DNA of 64,000 bases from Puccinia triticina (GCF_026914185.1 NC_070562.1:3844001-3908000); one strand, 5' to 3'; counted from the stretch's first letter, positions 53,300 through 63,955 are shown. Notes: generated by a model from the letters alone, not told the origin. Made by a program: numbers and translations.

Positions 53300-53695
53300 G
53301 TGAAAAGGGGGAGGCACCTAGCCTCCACTAGGACCAGGCTTCCTGGAGTGATGGGTCTGAGCAGGCTCCAGGCCACCTGGAGTAGCGGGTTGGGCTCAGA
53401 CCCCCACATTTTAGTGCTCACATGTGAGGAGAGGTCACACTCCACAGGGAGCAGTGGCCACTCCCCCAGCTCATCTGTCTGTTGTGCCATGCCCTCCGTC
53501 ACGGAAAGGAGAGGAGCGGCAAGCTGGAGGAACTTTCCCACACTCAGGCGGCTTGGGGAGTTGTAAGGACAACTCCAGGGTCACCTAGGCAACCCTAAGC
53601 AACAAAAGGTTGCAAATAGAAACTCACAAAGGCTGAGTATTGTAATGATACTCAGCCCAACCCTACGCAGAAAGGTAGCAGTAGGATTGGACTTG
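53300..53695 (+). repeat. Conserved 3' region of D elements (copy in D2)
   Basis: Matches 46735-47145. It defines the 3' end of the family, at or just after GTAGGATTGGA. Confidence 0.75.
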
Positions 53696-53860
53696 GTGGC
53701 AAGTATACATGTACCAGCTTGCCAAGAGGGATCCCTCTTGGCAGGCTGGTATACACACACCAGCTCGCCAAGAGGGATTCCTCTTGGAGAGCTGGTATAT
53801 GTCAGGTATCCCTCTTGGCAAGCTGGTATACATATACCAGCTTGCCAACAGCAACACTGG
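53696..53860. repeat. Palindromic array, CCAAGAGGGATCCCTCTTGG family
   Basis: Three to four units of near-perfect palindromes reading ACCAGCTTGCCAAGAGGG and its complement, centred on GGATCC or GGATTCC. Sequence-unrelated to the CCGGTCAT arrays but of the same design. The frames on both strands are by-products. Confidence 0.8.
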
Positions 53861-53974
53861 GTTGATACAATTTGATATGATATTGGGCCAAATTCCGTAT
53901 TGAATTGATCCCCGTTACCTAATTGGACCATTAACATTAGCAGTAACGAGTTTTTTTTTGCGCGCTGCGCGTAT

Positions 53975-54024
53975 CAAAATGTTATCTGCGTTACCATACT
54001 GTTACCATTATGGTAACGCAGATA
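53975..54024. repeat. Palindrome TTATCTGCGTTACCATA
   Basis: Arms TTATCTGCGTTACCATA and TATGGTAACGCAGATAA with a short loop that itself contains GTTACCAT. It lies close to the C2 insertion site in non-coding DNA. Confidence 0.75.
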
Positions 54025-54107
54025 ATGTGGTAACGGCAGTATTAGAGCAAAAAAAGGCTAAAAGAGCCAAAAAAATCTTGATACCGCGGCAATATTGACT
54101 TCATATT

Positions 54108-54413
54108 GTTGAGATAAATCTGGGGACAGCAGAGTGAAGACAAGGATGTGTTGGAAAGGATTTATTTCAATGAACAAAAAGGAAAAGAGAGGAAAAGAAA
54201 AAGACAGAGAGAGAGGACTAACCTGGGGACAGCAGAGTGAAGACGAGGATGTGTTGGAAAGGATGAGGAAAGGCTTTCCAACACATGCTGCCCCAGGTTA
54301 AGTACACTAGTGAGAATGAGAGAGAGATGTGACATAGAGGTGACATGAAAGTGAAATGAAAGATTGAAGCAGGAAACAGAGAAACCAGAGAAACCAGATG
54401 AGCACTCTCAACA
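54108..54413 (-). repeat. 3' LTR of copia C2
   Basis: 306 bp, TGTTGAGATAAATC...CTCTCAACA, about four differences from the 307-bp 5' LTR. An internal 35-bp segment (GGGGACAGCAGAGTGAAGAC...) occurs twice in each LTR. Target duplication CATAT (54103-54107 and 59429-59433). A G-run polypurine tract precedes it on the element strand. Confidence 0.95.
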
Positions 54414-54518
54414 CCCCCCCTTGCTGAAAACTGAATGAAACAAGAGACTACCAAGGACATAACAACAGAGAAAAAAAATTTAGAAGAGAAAGAGAAAGAA
54501 GAAAAAAAAAAAAAAAAA

Positions 54519-57500
54519 CTACACAATTCCAAAGCGACTCCGGTGTTTTTCCAGAAGAACCCGTGAGAGGGGCTTGGTCAACATATCGGCTAACATGTCG
54601 TGTGTTGAGACATGGAAGATCTTGATTTTTGAGTCCTTGACGCATTCACGAACGAAGTGATATCGCGCGTCAATGTGCTTGGTTCTGGAGTGGTGTTCAG
54701 GGTTGTTGGCCAGGGCTTTGGCCCCCTCGTTGTCGACATGTAGAGGAAGGGCATCTCGAGGGCGCAAATGAAGTTCTGTCAGGAGATTTTGGAGCCAAAT
54801 CCCCTCCTTGCAGGAGTCGGACAGGGCTTTATATTTGGCTTCTGTACTCGACAGCGACACAGTCACCTGTTTTCGAGATTTCCAGGAGATTGCTCCGTCA
54901 CCAATCCCGAAAGTATACGCAGAAGTTGAGCCGCGGTCTTCTCTGTCTTTGGCCCAGTCCGCATCTGAGTAGCCACTACAGACAAGTGACCCGCCGAGCC
55001 GTAGACAAAGATGTTTAGTGGTTACGAGGTAATTCAGGACTCTGACGGCTGCCGACCAGTGAGACGCGGACGGATCTTTCAGGAACTGAGACAACTTGTT
55101 TACCGCGAATGAGATATCCGGACGCGTGCACTGGGCCACCCAAAGGAGTGAGCCAATGATTTGATTGTAGGGTCCCGGAGAGACTGCCTTGCCTGCTTGT
55201 CTTCGGCGAAGGTTTTTGAAAGCTGAGTCCGTGGGGGTCAAGACCGTTGTTGAGCCATCGGGAAGAAACCGAGGGATCAGATCTTCGATGTAGTGAGTTT
55301 GTGACATGAACAAAAGGCGATTCTCTATGTCTCTTGCTATCTTGATGGACAGGAAGTGATGCAGTTCTTTGTCCGCACCGATTTTGAATAGGGTCCCAAG
55401 AGATTTGATGAGTGAGTCTACATAGGCCGGTTTGCCAACGATGGTCAGGTCATCCACGTGGACGGTAACTGCCGACACAAGTTTCTTGCCGTTCAAACGA
55501 AAATAAAGAGTGGGGTCGTAGCGTGATTGAGATAGGCCCAAGCTGGTTAGACCCGCATGCAACTCCTGATTCCATTGCCAGGGGGATTGTTTGAGGCCGT
55601 AGAGGGACCTTGTTACCTCGCACACGTAGTCTGGATGATCTGAGTCCTCGAAACCCGCCGGCTGCTCCATGTAGATTGGTTCGTCTAGTCGGCCGTTGAG
55701 AAAGGCTGTCTTGAAATCCACTTGACGGCCTTTCCACTTGCGGACCGCCAGAAGCGTGCAGATGAGACGAAGAGTTTCCATGCGCAGCGTGGGGGAGAAA
55801 ACCTCGTCGTAGTCGAGGCCTTGAACCTGGGTGTACCCCATCGCCACTAGTCGAGCCTTAAGCTTCTGAATGGTCTTGTCCGGGCGCCGTTTGACCTTAA
55901 ACACCCACTTCGACTTTATGATTTTCCGCTTGTCGGGTCGGGGAACTAGGCGCCAGGTTTCCATTCCTAAGAGCAAGGAAAACTCCTCATTGGCAGCCTT
56001 CAGCCACTGATCCTTATTCGGTGAGCGCTGGAGCTGACGCCAGGTCTTAGGAGTGTCAACCTCCTCGGGAGACGACACGGATTTGGACCAGTTTCCTAGG
56101 CGGTCCGGTGCCTTGCGGGATCTGTTGGAACGCCGGACCGGAGGAGGGGAGGCGACCACAGGCGGCGAGGGAGGAAGAGGGACTGAGACCGGAGGGGGTT
56201 CAGGAGCGGGGGGAAGGGGAAGGGGAGGAGCAGCAGGGAGCGGGTTCGCGACAGGAGGTTGAGGGTCGGTGAACCTGAGGCAAGTGGGAAGTGAGCCACC
56301 TATGTCCCCTGAAGACGGAGACGCAGCGGAAGGAAGAGGAAGAAGGGAAGGGGGGGAAACCGGCCGGAGGAAAGGCGAGGGAAGACTCATCGGTGAAAGG
56401 GGAGACTTACCGCCACGAGAGTTCGATGAGTTGGACGGTGAAGACTGCTCGGATGGAGGCGGACCGCGGTGTTGGTTGAGCGGCGCGTGAATAGAGGCGG
56501 TGAGCCTCCTGTCGAAACTGTTCCTCAGAGGCACATTCAGCGGCGGAGACTCGAGGATGGAAGGGCGAGGGTCGGGAGTAGAAGAGGCCACAGGGTCACG
56601 GCTTGAGACCTGTTTGGACAAGGGAACCCACGGGACCTCAACGTCAATTGTAGGAGGTGGCGCCACCGGTCGATGGTTGTAGGGGAAGACGGAATCGTCA
56701 AACAAAACATCCCGGGTTTTCAACGTTTTCCTGGAGTCGAGATCAAAGACCCAGTAGCCGTTTCCGTCGGAGAGATAGGACAAGAAAAGGGACGCCCGAG
56801 CCTTCGGGTCGAGTTTTAACCTGTTTGCCTCAGGGACTTTGTACCAAACCAGGCAGCCAAACGGGTGAATGTCAGCCAGAGAAACAGAGTCGATTCCGAG
56901 GACGGAGTTGGGAGAGACGAAACCGGTGGGAGTAGAAACAGGAACGGAGTTGAGGGAATAAAGGATGTGGCAAAGGGCGTCAACCCAGAAAGACTTCGGG
57001 AGTTTGGAACCCAGAAGCTGGCAGCGTACCAGATTACCAATTGTTCTGTTCGCCCTCTCGGCGACCCCGTTGAGCTGTGGAGAGTGAGGGGGACCCATTT
57101 GATGTTGGATACCGTTCTCGAGAAGAAAATTTTCAAACGCTTTTGAAACGTACTCGCCCCCGTTGTCGGAACAAAGGCACATAACTTTGTGGGAGCCGGA
57201 CTTCTCAAAGGACGCCTTAAAGATCTTAAAGCACTTAAAAACCTCACTCTTGCATTTCATGGGAAACAAAGAGATGGCCTTGGAGCAGTCATCGATGAAG
57301 GAAACAAAGTATTTGTAACCTTTGCGAGAAGGAACCTCAAACAAACCGACATTGGAATGGATCAATTGACCGGGGAAAGTAGAGCGATAGAGAGAACAAG
57401 AATAGAAAGGAGATCTATGCATCTTCGACTGGATACAAACCGGGCAGCGTTGCACGGCGATTTCGTCCATCGAAGAGAGTCTGATGTTGTTCAGACGGAG

Positions 57501-59006
57501 GAGAGCTTTGAGAGGTTTGAGACCTATGTGAGATAGGCGAACATGATAGTCCAAAAGGGAACTGTCAGCCTGGAGCGGTGAGGCCACAGATGCAGACTTA
57601 GACGTCACCTCTGCAGACGGCAGGTAGTATAGATTGCCCTTGCAATAGCCGCGGCCCACGACAGACCCAACCACTTTGAAATCGGCCTCGTCGTAGATGT
57701 CGCACGAAGTGGGAGTGAACACAAGACGAAGGGACGAGTCGCAAAGAGATGCGACGGAAAGGAGGGGCTCGTGGAGGCTGGGGACGACCAAGGTCTTGAC
57801 GGACTTCATGATGTCGATGGGGAGAGTGGAAGTACCCTTGTGGGTGGCGTGGACCACGGAGGAGTCGGCAAGTCGAACGGGAACCGAGGAGATCCTAGGG
57901 CGAGAAACCTGGTCGAGGTGGGGAGTCATGTTCATGGAACACCCCGAGTCGATATTGGCATTGGAGGAGGCTACAGCTGAGAAGACGAGGCCGGATACAT
58001 CGGAGGCCGTGACGTTGCCGGCATAGGCCGAGCCGGAGTGGTCCGATTCATCGTCGGAGTCGCTCCCGAGCTCTACAACCGTTGTGAGACCAGCCTTGGC
58101 GGGAGCCTGAGAGGACTGTTGCCCACGACCGGAGGACGAGCGGCGAGAGCCCTCGTTCTTGGAGGGATCCTTCTGGGAGCCGGACTGGCGTTTAGATTCA
58201 CCCCCTTGGCCCTTAGGGTGCTGATGCTCGCTTAAGATACGGGCGGCGTTTTCACACACGGCGAGGTCGTGTCCCTTGATGCGGCAAAACGAGCAGAGAA
58301 GATTGTCGTCGAAAGGTGGACGACCCTTGGAAGTGGAGGTAGCCCGAGCCTTCGAGGCGGAGATGGACAGATCCTCTTCTCCACGAGACTTTCGGCGGAG
58401 AGCTTTGGCTTTAAGGGCGGCCACTATGCGAGAGGACGTAACTGAGTCCTCGTTCATCAGGGAAGAGACGCAATGCAACCAGTCGACTGGGAGAGAACCG
58501 AGAAGGGCGGCGGCATGGATGTTGTCCACCGTGAGCGGTTTGTCAGGAGTCACAAGCGAGTTGAGGCGCTCGGCGCAGAGAGCCATCTCTTTGATGTGGG
58601 TCTCAACATCGTCGGTAGACATATGGATGGTGACCAACTTCCTTAGCCAGTAGATTCGGCCGCCCGCGGTGGAGTCGATATGAGCGGACTGAAGAGATTC
58701 CCACATGGCAGTGGCATTGGTGGGGAAGGAGCGGATAAGACGGAGATTATCTTGATGCACCGTTCTAGCGATGAACGAGCAAACGTCCGCATTGTCCTTG
58801 GCCCATCTTGCAGGTCGGTCTTCGAGTTTGACTGGCTTGAGGAGATAGGCGAGGTTCAGAGATGAGAGGTGTACGGTCACCACGAAACTCCAGTCCAAGT
58901 AGTTGGAGGAAGAATCTGGTGCCGAGAGCTGTGGGATGCCGGCCACCTTTAGAGACGACGATGAGTCCGAAGTGTCCGGGACGGCGGGGGCAGCGGGTTG
59001 AGCCAT
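54519..59006 (-). CDS. Copia C2 Gag-Pol polyprotein, one intact 1495-codon frame
   Basis: Starts MAQPAAPAVPDTSD at 59006. Gag core about residues 18-230; zinc knuckle CSFCRIKGHDLAVC near 240; protease NIDSGCSMNMT near 355; integrase finger (HVRLSHIG...CPVCIQSK); integrase core with LCSDNGGEY and LNGVAERANRT; a long Pro/Ser-rich linker; RT (KLKARLVAMGYTQVQG, AVTVHVDDLTIVG); RNase H (SDADWAKD, SSTEAKYKAL) and a C-terminal tail. It is full length, with no stop or shift. The first integrase Asp is missing: LIHSNVG stands where copia integrases have LIHSDV, so integration should fail unless complemented in trans. Otherwise it looks recently active. Confidence 0.95.
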   Translation of the reverse strand: MAQPAAPAVPDTSDSSSSLKVAGIPQLSAPDSSSNYLDWSFVVTVHLSSLNLAYLLKPVKLEDRPARWAKDNADVCSFIARTVHQDNLRLIRSFPTNATAMWESLQSAHIDSTAGGRIYWLRKLVTIHMSTDDVETHIKEMALCAERLNSLVTPDKPLTVDNIHAAALLGSLPVDWLHCVSSLMNEDSVTSSRIVAALKAKALRRKSRGEEDLSISASKARATSTSKGRPPFDDNLLCSFCRIKGHDLAVCENAARILSEHQHPKGQGGESKRQSGSQKDPSKNEGSRRSSSGRGQQSSQAPAKAGLTTVVELGSDSDDESDHSGSAYAGNVTASDVSGLVFSAVASSNANIDSGCSMNMTPHLDQVSRPRISSVPVRLADSSVVHATHKGTSTLPIDIMKSVKTLVVPSLHEPLLSVASLCDSSLRLVFTPTSCDIYDEADFKVVGSVVGRGYCKGNLYYLPSAEVTSKSASVASPLQADSSLLDYHVRLSHIGLKPLKALLRLNNIRLSSMDEIAVQRCPVCIQSKMHRSPFYSCSLYRSTFPGQLIHSNVGLFEVPSRKGYKYFVSFIDDCSKAISLFPMKCKSEVFKCFKIFKASFEKSGSHKVMCLCSDNGGEYVSKAFENFLLENGIQHQMGPPHSPQLNGVAERANRTIGNLVRCQLLGSKLPKSFWVDALCHILYSLNSVPVSTPTGFVSPNSVLGIDSVSLADIHPFGCLVWYKVPEANRLKLDPKARASLFLSYLSDGNGYWVFDLDSRKTLKTRDVLFDDSVFPYNHRPVAPPPTIDVEVPWVPLSKQVSSRDPVASSTPDPRPSILESPPLNVPLRNSFDRRLTASIHAPLNQHRGPPPSEQSSPSNSSNSRGGKSPLSPMSLPSPFLRPVSPPSLLPLPSAASPSSGDIGGSLPTCLRFTDPQPPVANPLPAAPPLPLPPAPEPPPVSVPLPPSPPVVASPPPVRRSNRSRKAPDRLGNWSKSVSSPEEVDTPKTWRQLQRSPNKDQWLKAANEEFSLLLGMETWRLVPRPDKRKIIKSKWVFKVKRRPDKTIQKLKARLVAMGYTQVQGLDYDEVFSPTLRMETLRLICTLLAVRKWKGRQVDFKTAFLNGRLDEPIYMEQPAGFEDSDHPDYVCEVTRSLYGLKQSPWQWNQELHAGLTSLGLSQSRYDPTLYFRLNGKKLVSAVTVHVDDLTIVGKPAYVDSLIKSLGTLFKIGADKELHHFLSIKIARDIENRLLFMSQTHYIEDLIPRFLPDGSTTVLTPTDSAFKNLRRRQAGKAVSPGPYNQIIGSLLWVAQCTRPDISFAVNKLSQFLKDPSASHWSAAVRVLNYLVTTKHLCLRLGGSLVCSGYSDADWAKDREDRGSTSAYTFGIGDGAISWKSRKQVTVSLSSTEAKYKALSDSCKEGIWLQNLLTELHLRPRDALPLHVDNEGAKALANNPEHHSRTKHIDARYHFVRECVKDSKIKIFHVSTHDMLADMLTKPLSRVLLEKHRSRFGIV

Positions 59007-59106
59007 CTCGATGAGAGGAGAGGCTGAAGTGATCCTTTTCTAAATGACGTTCAACACAATATGGTCCGAAGGTAGCGAGAAATGAGATTGCGCCGACTAG
59101 GTGCAA

Positions 59107-59121
59107 CTGGTGCTCATAACC
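59107..59121 (-). other. C2 primer-binding site, half-tRNA(iMet) type
   Basis: Directly inside the 5' LTR the element strand reads GGTTATGAGC. Its complement GCTCATAACC is the anticodon stem-loop of initiator tRNA-Met. Drosophila copia and yeast Ty5 prime from a cleaved tRNA-iMet at the same region. Confidence 0.7.
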
Positions 59122-59428
59122 TGTTGAGATAAATCTGGGGACAGCAGAGTGAAGACGAGGATGTGTTGGAAAGGATTTATTTCAATGAACAAAAAGGAAA
59201 AGAGAGGAAAAGAAAAAGACAGAGAGAGAGGACTAACCTGGGGACAGCAGAGTGAAGACAAGGATGTGTTGGAAAGGATGAGGAAAGGCTTTCCAACACA
59301 TGCTGCCCCAGGTTAAGTACACGAGTGAGAATGAGAGAGAGATGTGACATAGAGGTGACATGAAAGTGAAATGAAAGATTGAAGCAGGAAACAGAGAAAC
59401 CAGAGAAACCAGATGAGCACTCTCAACA
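59122..59428 (-). repeat. 5' LTR of copia C2
   Basis: 307 bp, pair of 54108-54413, followed by CATAT. The few differences include one A-run length change. Confidence 0.95.
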
Positions 59429-59433
59429 CATAT

Positions 59434-60046
59434 CAGCGGCAATATTGTAACGGCTTGAAAAAAAATCCAAAATTCAAACTGAATATCGGTAATGCTGTGG
59501 GCCTGATTCTCTTATGTGACAACAGGACACAATCCACTAACGCCTTTGTGGCGCTCAGTGGTGGAAGAAACCGGGGGGCGGCGCCTAGGGAGCTAGTGCG
59601 CCTGCGCGGCAGCTATCTCGCCGCTCTCCCCCAATGCAGGTTTCTGCACCTGACACAGTTGGGACTAGGCTATGCTTGGGGCTCTACCTCATCGGGAGCC
59701 CCTGTTTGTCGCCCTAAGGCCTACTGTGTGTGGGACCAAGAGAGGAGGAGTTTTCCCCGACGCGCCAGAGGGGAGAGACTCTGTCAAACTGGGAATCTCC
59801 TCCGAGCAAGGCAGAAACCTAGACTGGCAGGGAGTGGGGTTCGAGGCACTAAGCCCATCTGCTCCGGCTCTCCGGGAGCCTGAGCCCCAGTGGCAAGAAA
59901 CCCCCCACTCCTGGAGTGACGGACTAACTGTGTTGTCTTGTCCAGCCTATCTGTATGCTGCCCGTGTGTCCTACCACACTTATTGATTGTATTGCGCTGC
60001 TGTCAGGTTGAGTAACAATAGTAAGAACATTGCCCTTGTTAGCTTC
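59434..60046 (-). other. Probable 3' region of D3
   Basis: Downstream of the D3 RNase H on the minus strand. A GC-rich block (59560-59930) resembles the 3' regions of D1/D2 in position and style but is not clearly alignable. No recombinase or other frame is seen. Confidence 0.35.
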
Positions 60047-61795
60047 CTAAGGAACTGGTTCCACCGTTGTGAACCACCTTTCTAGGTCTTCTGGTAATAA
60101 GAGCTGGATGTTATGTCTTGGTAGGTGACCCGACCCGATGCCTCTCGACAGGGCGTCTGCCCAATTGTCCTCTGACCGGACTCGCTTCGCTACTATGTCA
60201 ACCTGAAGCTCAATGAGGAGGGACCTGATCTTCTTCCATTCCTTGTTAACCCATTGGTCCTTGGATTTCTTGTTGTGAACCAAGTTTTCCGATGTCGTAT
60301 TATTGGTCCAAACTACTAGGGTCCTTCCCCGTTTGACTCCTAGTCTCTTAAGCATCAGAAGGCCAACTCTAATTGTGACTGTTTCTAACCAAGCTATTTT
60401 CCGTGCTGGTTCTGTTGCTGTTGCCCAACCCTTGGTTACTCGCAGTTGGGACCAGTTGGATCCTATGAGCACTCCGATCCCAAATGAGGTGGATGCATCT
60501 CCAACCCAGTCTATCTCTGTTGGTTCTGGGTCTTGGACGAGCCTCATGTTTGTGAACAACTGTAACGTATCTAACCAGAAGTGGAGATCTTCCATTACGT
60601 CTGGTGGCATGTAACGTGGGGCGGCTAAGTTCCTCCAATTCTTCAACCAGCAATAGACGGAGTTCAGATAACAGCTCAGCTGTGGTAAAAGGAGTGCCAC
60701 ATGGTTAAGTCGCCCTGATAAGACTTCCACTTGACTATAGGACAACTGGTGATTTTTCCTCAAAAAAACCTTGATCTGTTCGATTCTATCCGTTAGTTTT
60801 GCTTTGGGGAGTCTGACTGTCTTGTCAGCACCGTTCCATATAAATCCAATGAACTTCTGCTCCGTTTTGAATGGCGAGAATTTAGTTTTGTTCGTTTTCA
60901 CCCCCAACTCGTTTGATCGCAATACAATATCGTCCATTATTGTCTTAGATTTGTGAGTCTTGATGAATAAATTATCATCAACCCAACAAAAAACCTCTAA
61001 CAGATTGAATTTGTGTTTCATCAAGCATTTCCACACGTCGGCTGGTCTCCCAAAGGAACCGCAGCCCGCTACACCACCAAAGGCTATCCTTGTATTGAGA
61101 AGTATTTTGTCATCGAAGTCCTTGATCATCAAATATGGCCATTGATCCGGTGCTGTGGGGATTTGGTGGTATGCCTTCTCCCAGTCAAATATTGCTAGTT
61201 TCACTGGTTGGTCTAAGCGCCTGAAAAACCCAGAGACCCGCCTGAAATCATCCCATGTTGTCTTAAAGTCGTCTGCTTTGACGAATGAGTTTACCAATGG
61301 TACTGAGGGATTGTTCCTTGGATAGGATAAGTCGTTGATCGGACGGAGCGAGCCGTTGCCGTTTGTTACCGCTCCCATGGGGCTTGTTCTGAAAAAGGGA
61401 AACACTCTGTTTACCTCCTCTGGTTCGAACGGACCAAACATCCTTTTGGCAGTTAGTTCCTTCTGGATCGACGCTTCAATTTTTTCTCTCGCTTTCAGCG
61501 CGGACGAGTGGTTTGGGGGTGTATAATGTTTAAGATCGTTTATTTTATGGCTTGGAATGCCTTAATGGAAGCCTTGTCAAAAACCGATGATCACGTCTCT
61601 GAACTCGTCCAGAAGGCCTGCGCTCTTCAGACCAGCTTCCCATTTCTCTATATTCATCTTACACCTTACTGTGGTTGGCCAGTTGGGTGGGCGATTCAGT
61701 TCCTCTCTCTTTCTGGCTGGACCTCTCTCTAGCGACACGTCTACCCTTACGGGGGGAGAAGCATAGGATAAGCTAAGCTTTGGGCTTGATTGCAA
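60047..61795 (-). pseudogene. D3 reverse transcriptase/RNase H (DIRS-like), two stops near the N terminus
   Basis: The frame from 61795 (MQSSPKLSLSYASPPV) to 60047 contains TTVRCKMNIEKWEAGLKSAG, then TGA and TAA codons (about 61566-61578) where D1 has Arg and Gln, then an open RT/RNase H: GAVTNGNGSLRPINDLSYPR, AIFDWEKAYHQIPTAP, GVAGCGSFGRPADVWK, catalytic CWVDDNLFIK, WVGDASTSFGIGVLIG, WTNNTTSE and NWADALSRGI. Both stops fit C-to-T changes. RNase H has WTNN where D1 has WTDN. Otherwise the RT is well preserved and clearly the same family as D1, on the opposite strand and diverged. Confidence 0.88.
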
Positions 61796-62064
61796 ACCAA
61801 TAATTGGAGATTAGAAAAGGAAGGACGGAAACAACATAAGTCAATCTATGATTGATCACAAGAACAATACAATTGTACAAGTCTCTTATTTTGGGGGAAC
61901 TAAGCAAGGTGGAGAATTGCAAGGCGCTTTGGCTAAACTATGGTCTCAATTATTTAGAAAAGTAGGAAATGGACCCAACTTAGATTGGTTCTGTGATGCT
62001 GTTGGTCTATTTGCAAAAGAAGAAAAAAAAAAATTGTATAACCATTAGCTTGTGGTCCTCCTAT

Positions 62065-63955
62065 CTACAAGACCAAACGCTGTACATACACGTTAGGATC
62101 TCGTAACACCATTTGCCCAACACTGGGGTTTGGTGGATGACTGCTGCCTCCTGCGCGTTGGTCCGCAAAGTTTGGGTTGTAATGGTTCCCTCTATAACCG
62201 TTCTTCCCTTGGCCTCTTTGGCAATCAGGTCGCTGCGTGTGCCAGGTGTTTGGTTGGGGAAACCTTGGAAAGGTCTGCTGTTGTATTTGGACCGGAAATT
62301 GATTCAGCATGGGGAATTGTTGTTGCAACTGGTTTGGGTACTGGAACACGTGGAAGGGGGTTTGGTTTGGTTGAAAGATTTTTGGTTTCGTTTTTTAACT
62401 GTCCCAATACCGGGTCATACGCTTCTCTCGGACCTCCCGGTGCGTATGGGTTGTCGCGGAAGTTCAACTCATTGAATCTTCTTGCATTGGTGTATGCCTC
62501 TTTGGAAATATCTTGTCTAAAAACAGAGATATCCGGGACTCCTTCATGTCAGTTCCTACTGACCCGATGTGCAAATGCATTGGTACAGAGCCGTATGTCG
62601 TATCGGAGGGCGGCCATGAAACCGTCATTTGCTTGGATCCTGTCCGCATTGGCCTTGTGGATCAAAAGCCATCCGGCGAACCTTGGGAAGTGATAGATGT
62701 CCCTCAAGGACTCGTGGAAACCTCTATGATTTAAGGTCCAGTCTTCGAACGACTGCTCCCACTCGCTTGGGTATTTTAAACCTGTGTAGTGACTGATTTA
62801 TCGAGGGTCAGTTATCTTTCTTGTCTTCCTATTCTGATTGATCAGGAGAATTGCTCACTCTTTATCGTTGGTTCCATCCTCTGATCGCGATTTCTTTTCC
62901 GCTTGGTGGATGATGGCTGCGTCCTGCCAAGCCTTGTTAAAGATGGTCAGAGGCAGCGGGCCTAAACGTTTCCGATCGAGTCTTATTAGTTGCATGTAAC
63001 TATTGCTCGCGGTTTAAGTAATATCTCTGGCTTACCTTTAAGCTCCTTCATGTTCCAATCAAAAAACGGAGGGAGTCCTAAACCTAAAAAGGTGTTCACG
63101 CCTTGGACCATGAAGGTCACTCCTCCTTCTTGGAAATTATCCTTGTCCTCGGTTGGGTCTTGGATTCTTTTTGTGATCGCCACTCTCGGCACTGCCACCT
63201 GGTTGGGCTCCGACTCCTCCAAGAGGATTTTCATGATGCGCTTGACTTCCTTGTTGTCGCCTGCGGTCTGAGCTGCTAGCATCTCCTTCAACAGTTGTTT
63301 CTTTGACGTCTTCTCTACTGCTCTTGCGGTATCTGTGGAGGGTTTTTGGTCAGGACAAAAGAAGAGAAAGAGAATTAACAGTGTTGTGGACGGAAAAGGT
63401 TTCACTTCAGTTTGCCTTCTTCCTTTCTCTTCTTAATGAATGTATAAATCGGAAAGGGAAAAATTGGCAGACGGGTCTTGGGAGTGGAAAACGTCTGGGT
63501 TAGGGGGGATGGATTGGTCTGCTTTCTTTGTTGATATGTAGACTAAGGGGTAAGGAGGTGTCAATCTATAGGCTTGGGTTCAGATATTGAAGAACAGAGA
63601 AGGGGGGGGTGATGGCGGTTGTGTCAAGACGGATGTGGTTGGTCAGCAGGATGGATGGGGTTTGGTAGTAGTCGGATGAATATGTGGATTATGTTTGAGT
63701 GGTCATACCTGCTTTGGTTTCTCTTAAGAGGACAGTGATCACGGCACCTTCTTGGCCTTTGTCCTCATCTTCGGACGATTCAGGGTTTGCATTCTTTCCT
63801 CGAGCTTGAGCCTTATTGGCTATGGTAGACAAGCAAGGGTTCTTTTTGTTTGCAATTGTCCTGCTTTGGGCTGCGCCCGGTGGATTTGCTGACTGGATAC
63901 CAGACACAGCGCCTAGGCTTGAAACTATGGCGGTCAAACTATCATTGGCAGACAT
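62065..63955 (-). pseudogene. D3 gag-like gene with at least three introns
   Basis: Exon 1 63955-63709 (MSANDSLTAIVSSLGAVSG), exon 2 63332-63036 (TARAVEKTSKKQLLKEMLA ... FLGLGLPPFFDWNMKELK), exon 3 62961-62859 (PLPLTIFNKAWQDAAIIHQ), exon 4 from 62792 (HYTGLKYPSEWEQSFEDW, DGFMAALRYDIRLCTNAF). The introns (376, 74 and 66 nt) start GTATGA, GTAAGC and GTGAGC and end CAG/TAG/CAG with consistent phases. Exon 4 has a TGA (near 62567), and the Gln-rich C terminus (QLQQQFPMLNQFPVQIQQQT, to 62065) is in another frame. Homologous to D1 ORF1, which is uninterrupted at introns 2 and 3. Confidence 0.65.

Noticed and set aside
53975..54024. Palindrome as a rho-independent terminator
   Set aside because: Bacterial feature. 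The surrounding DNA is fungal and non-coding.
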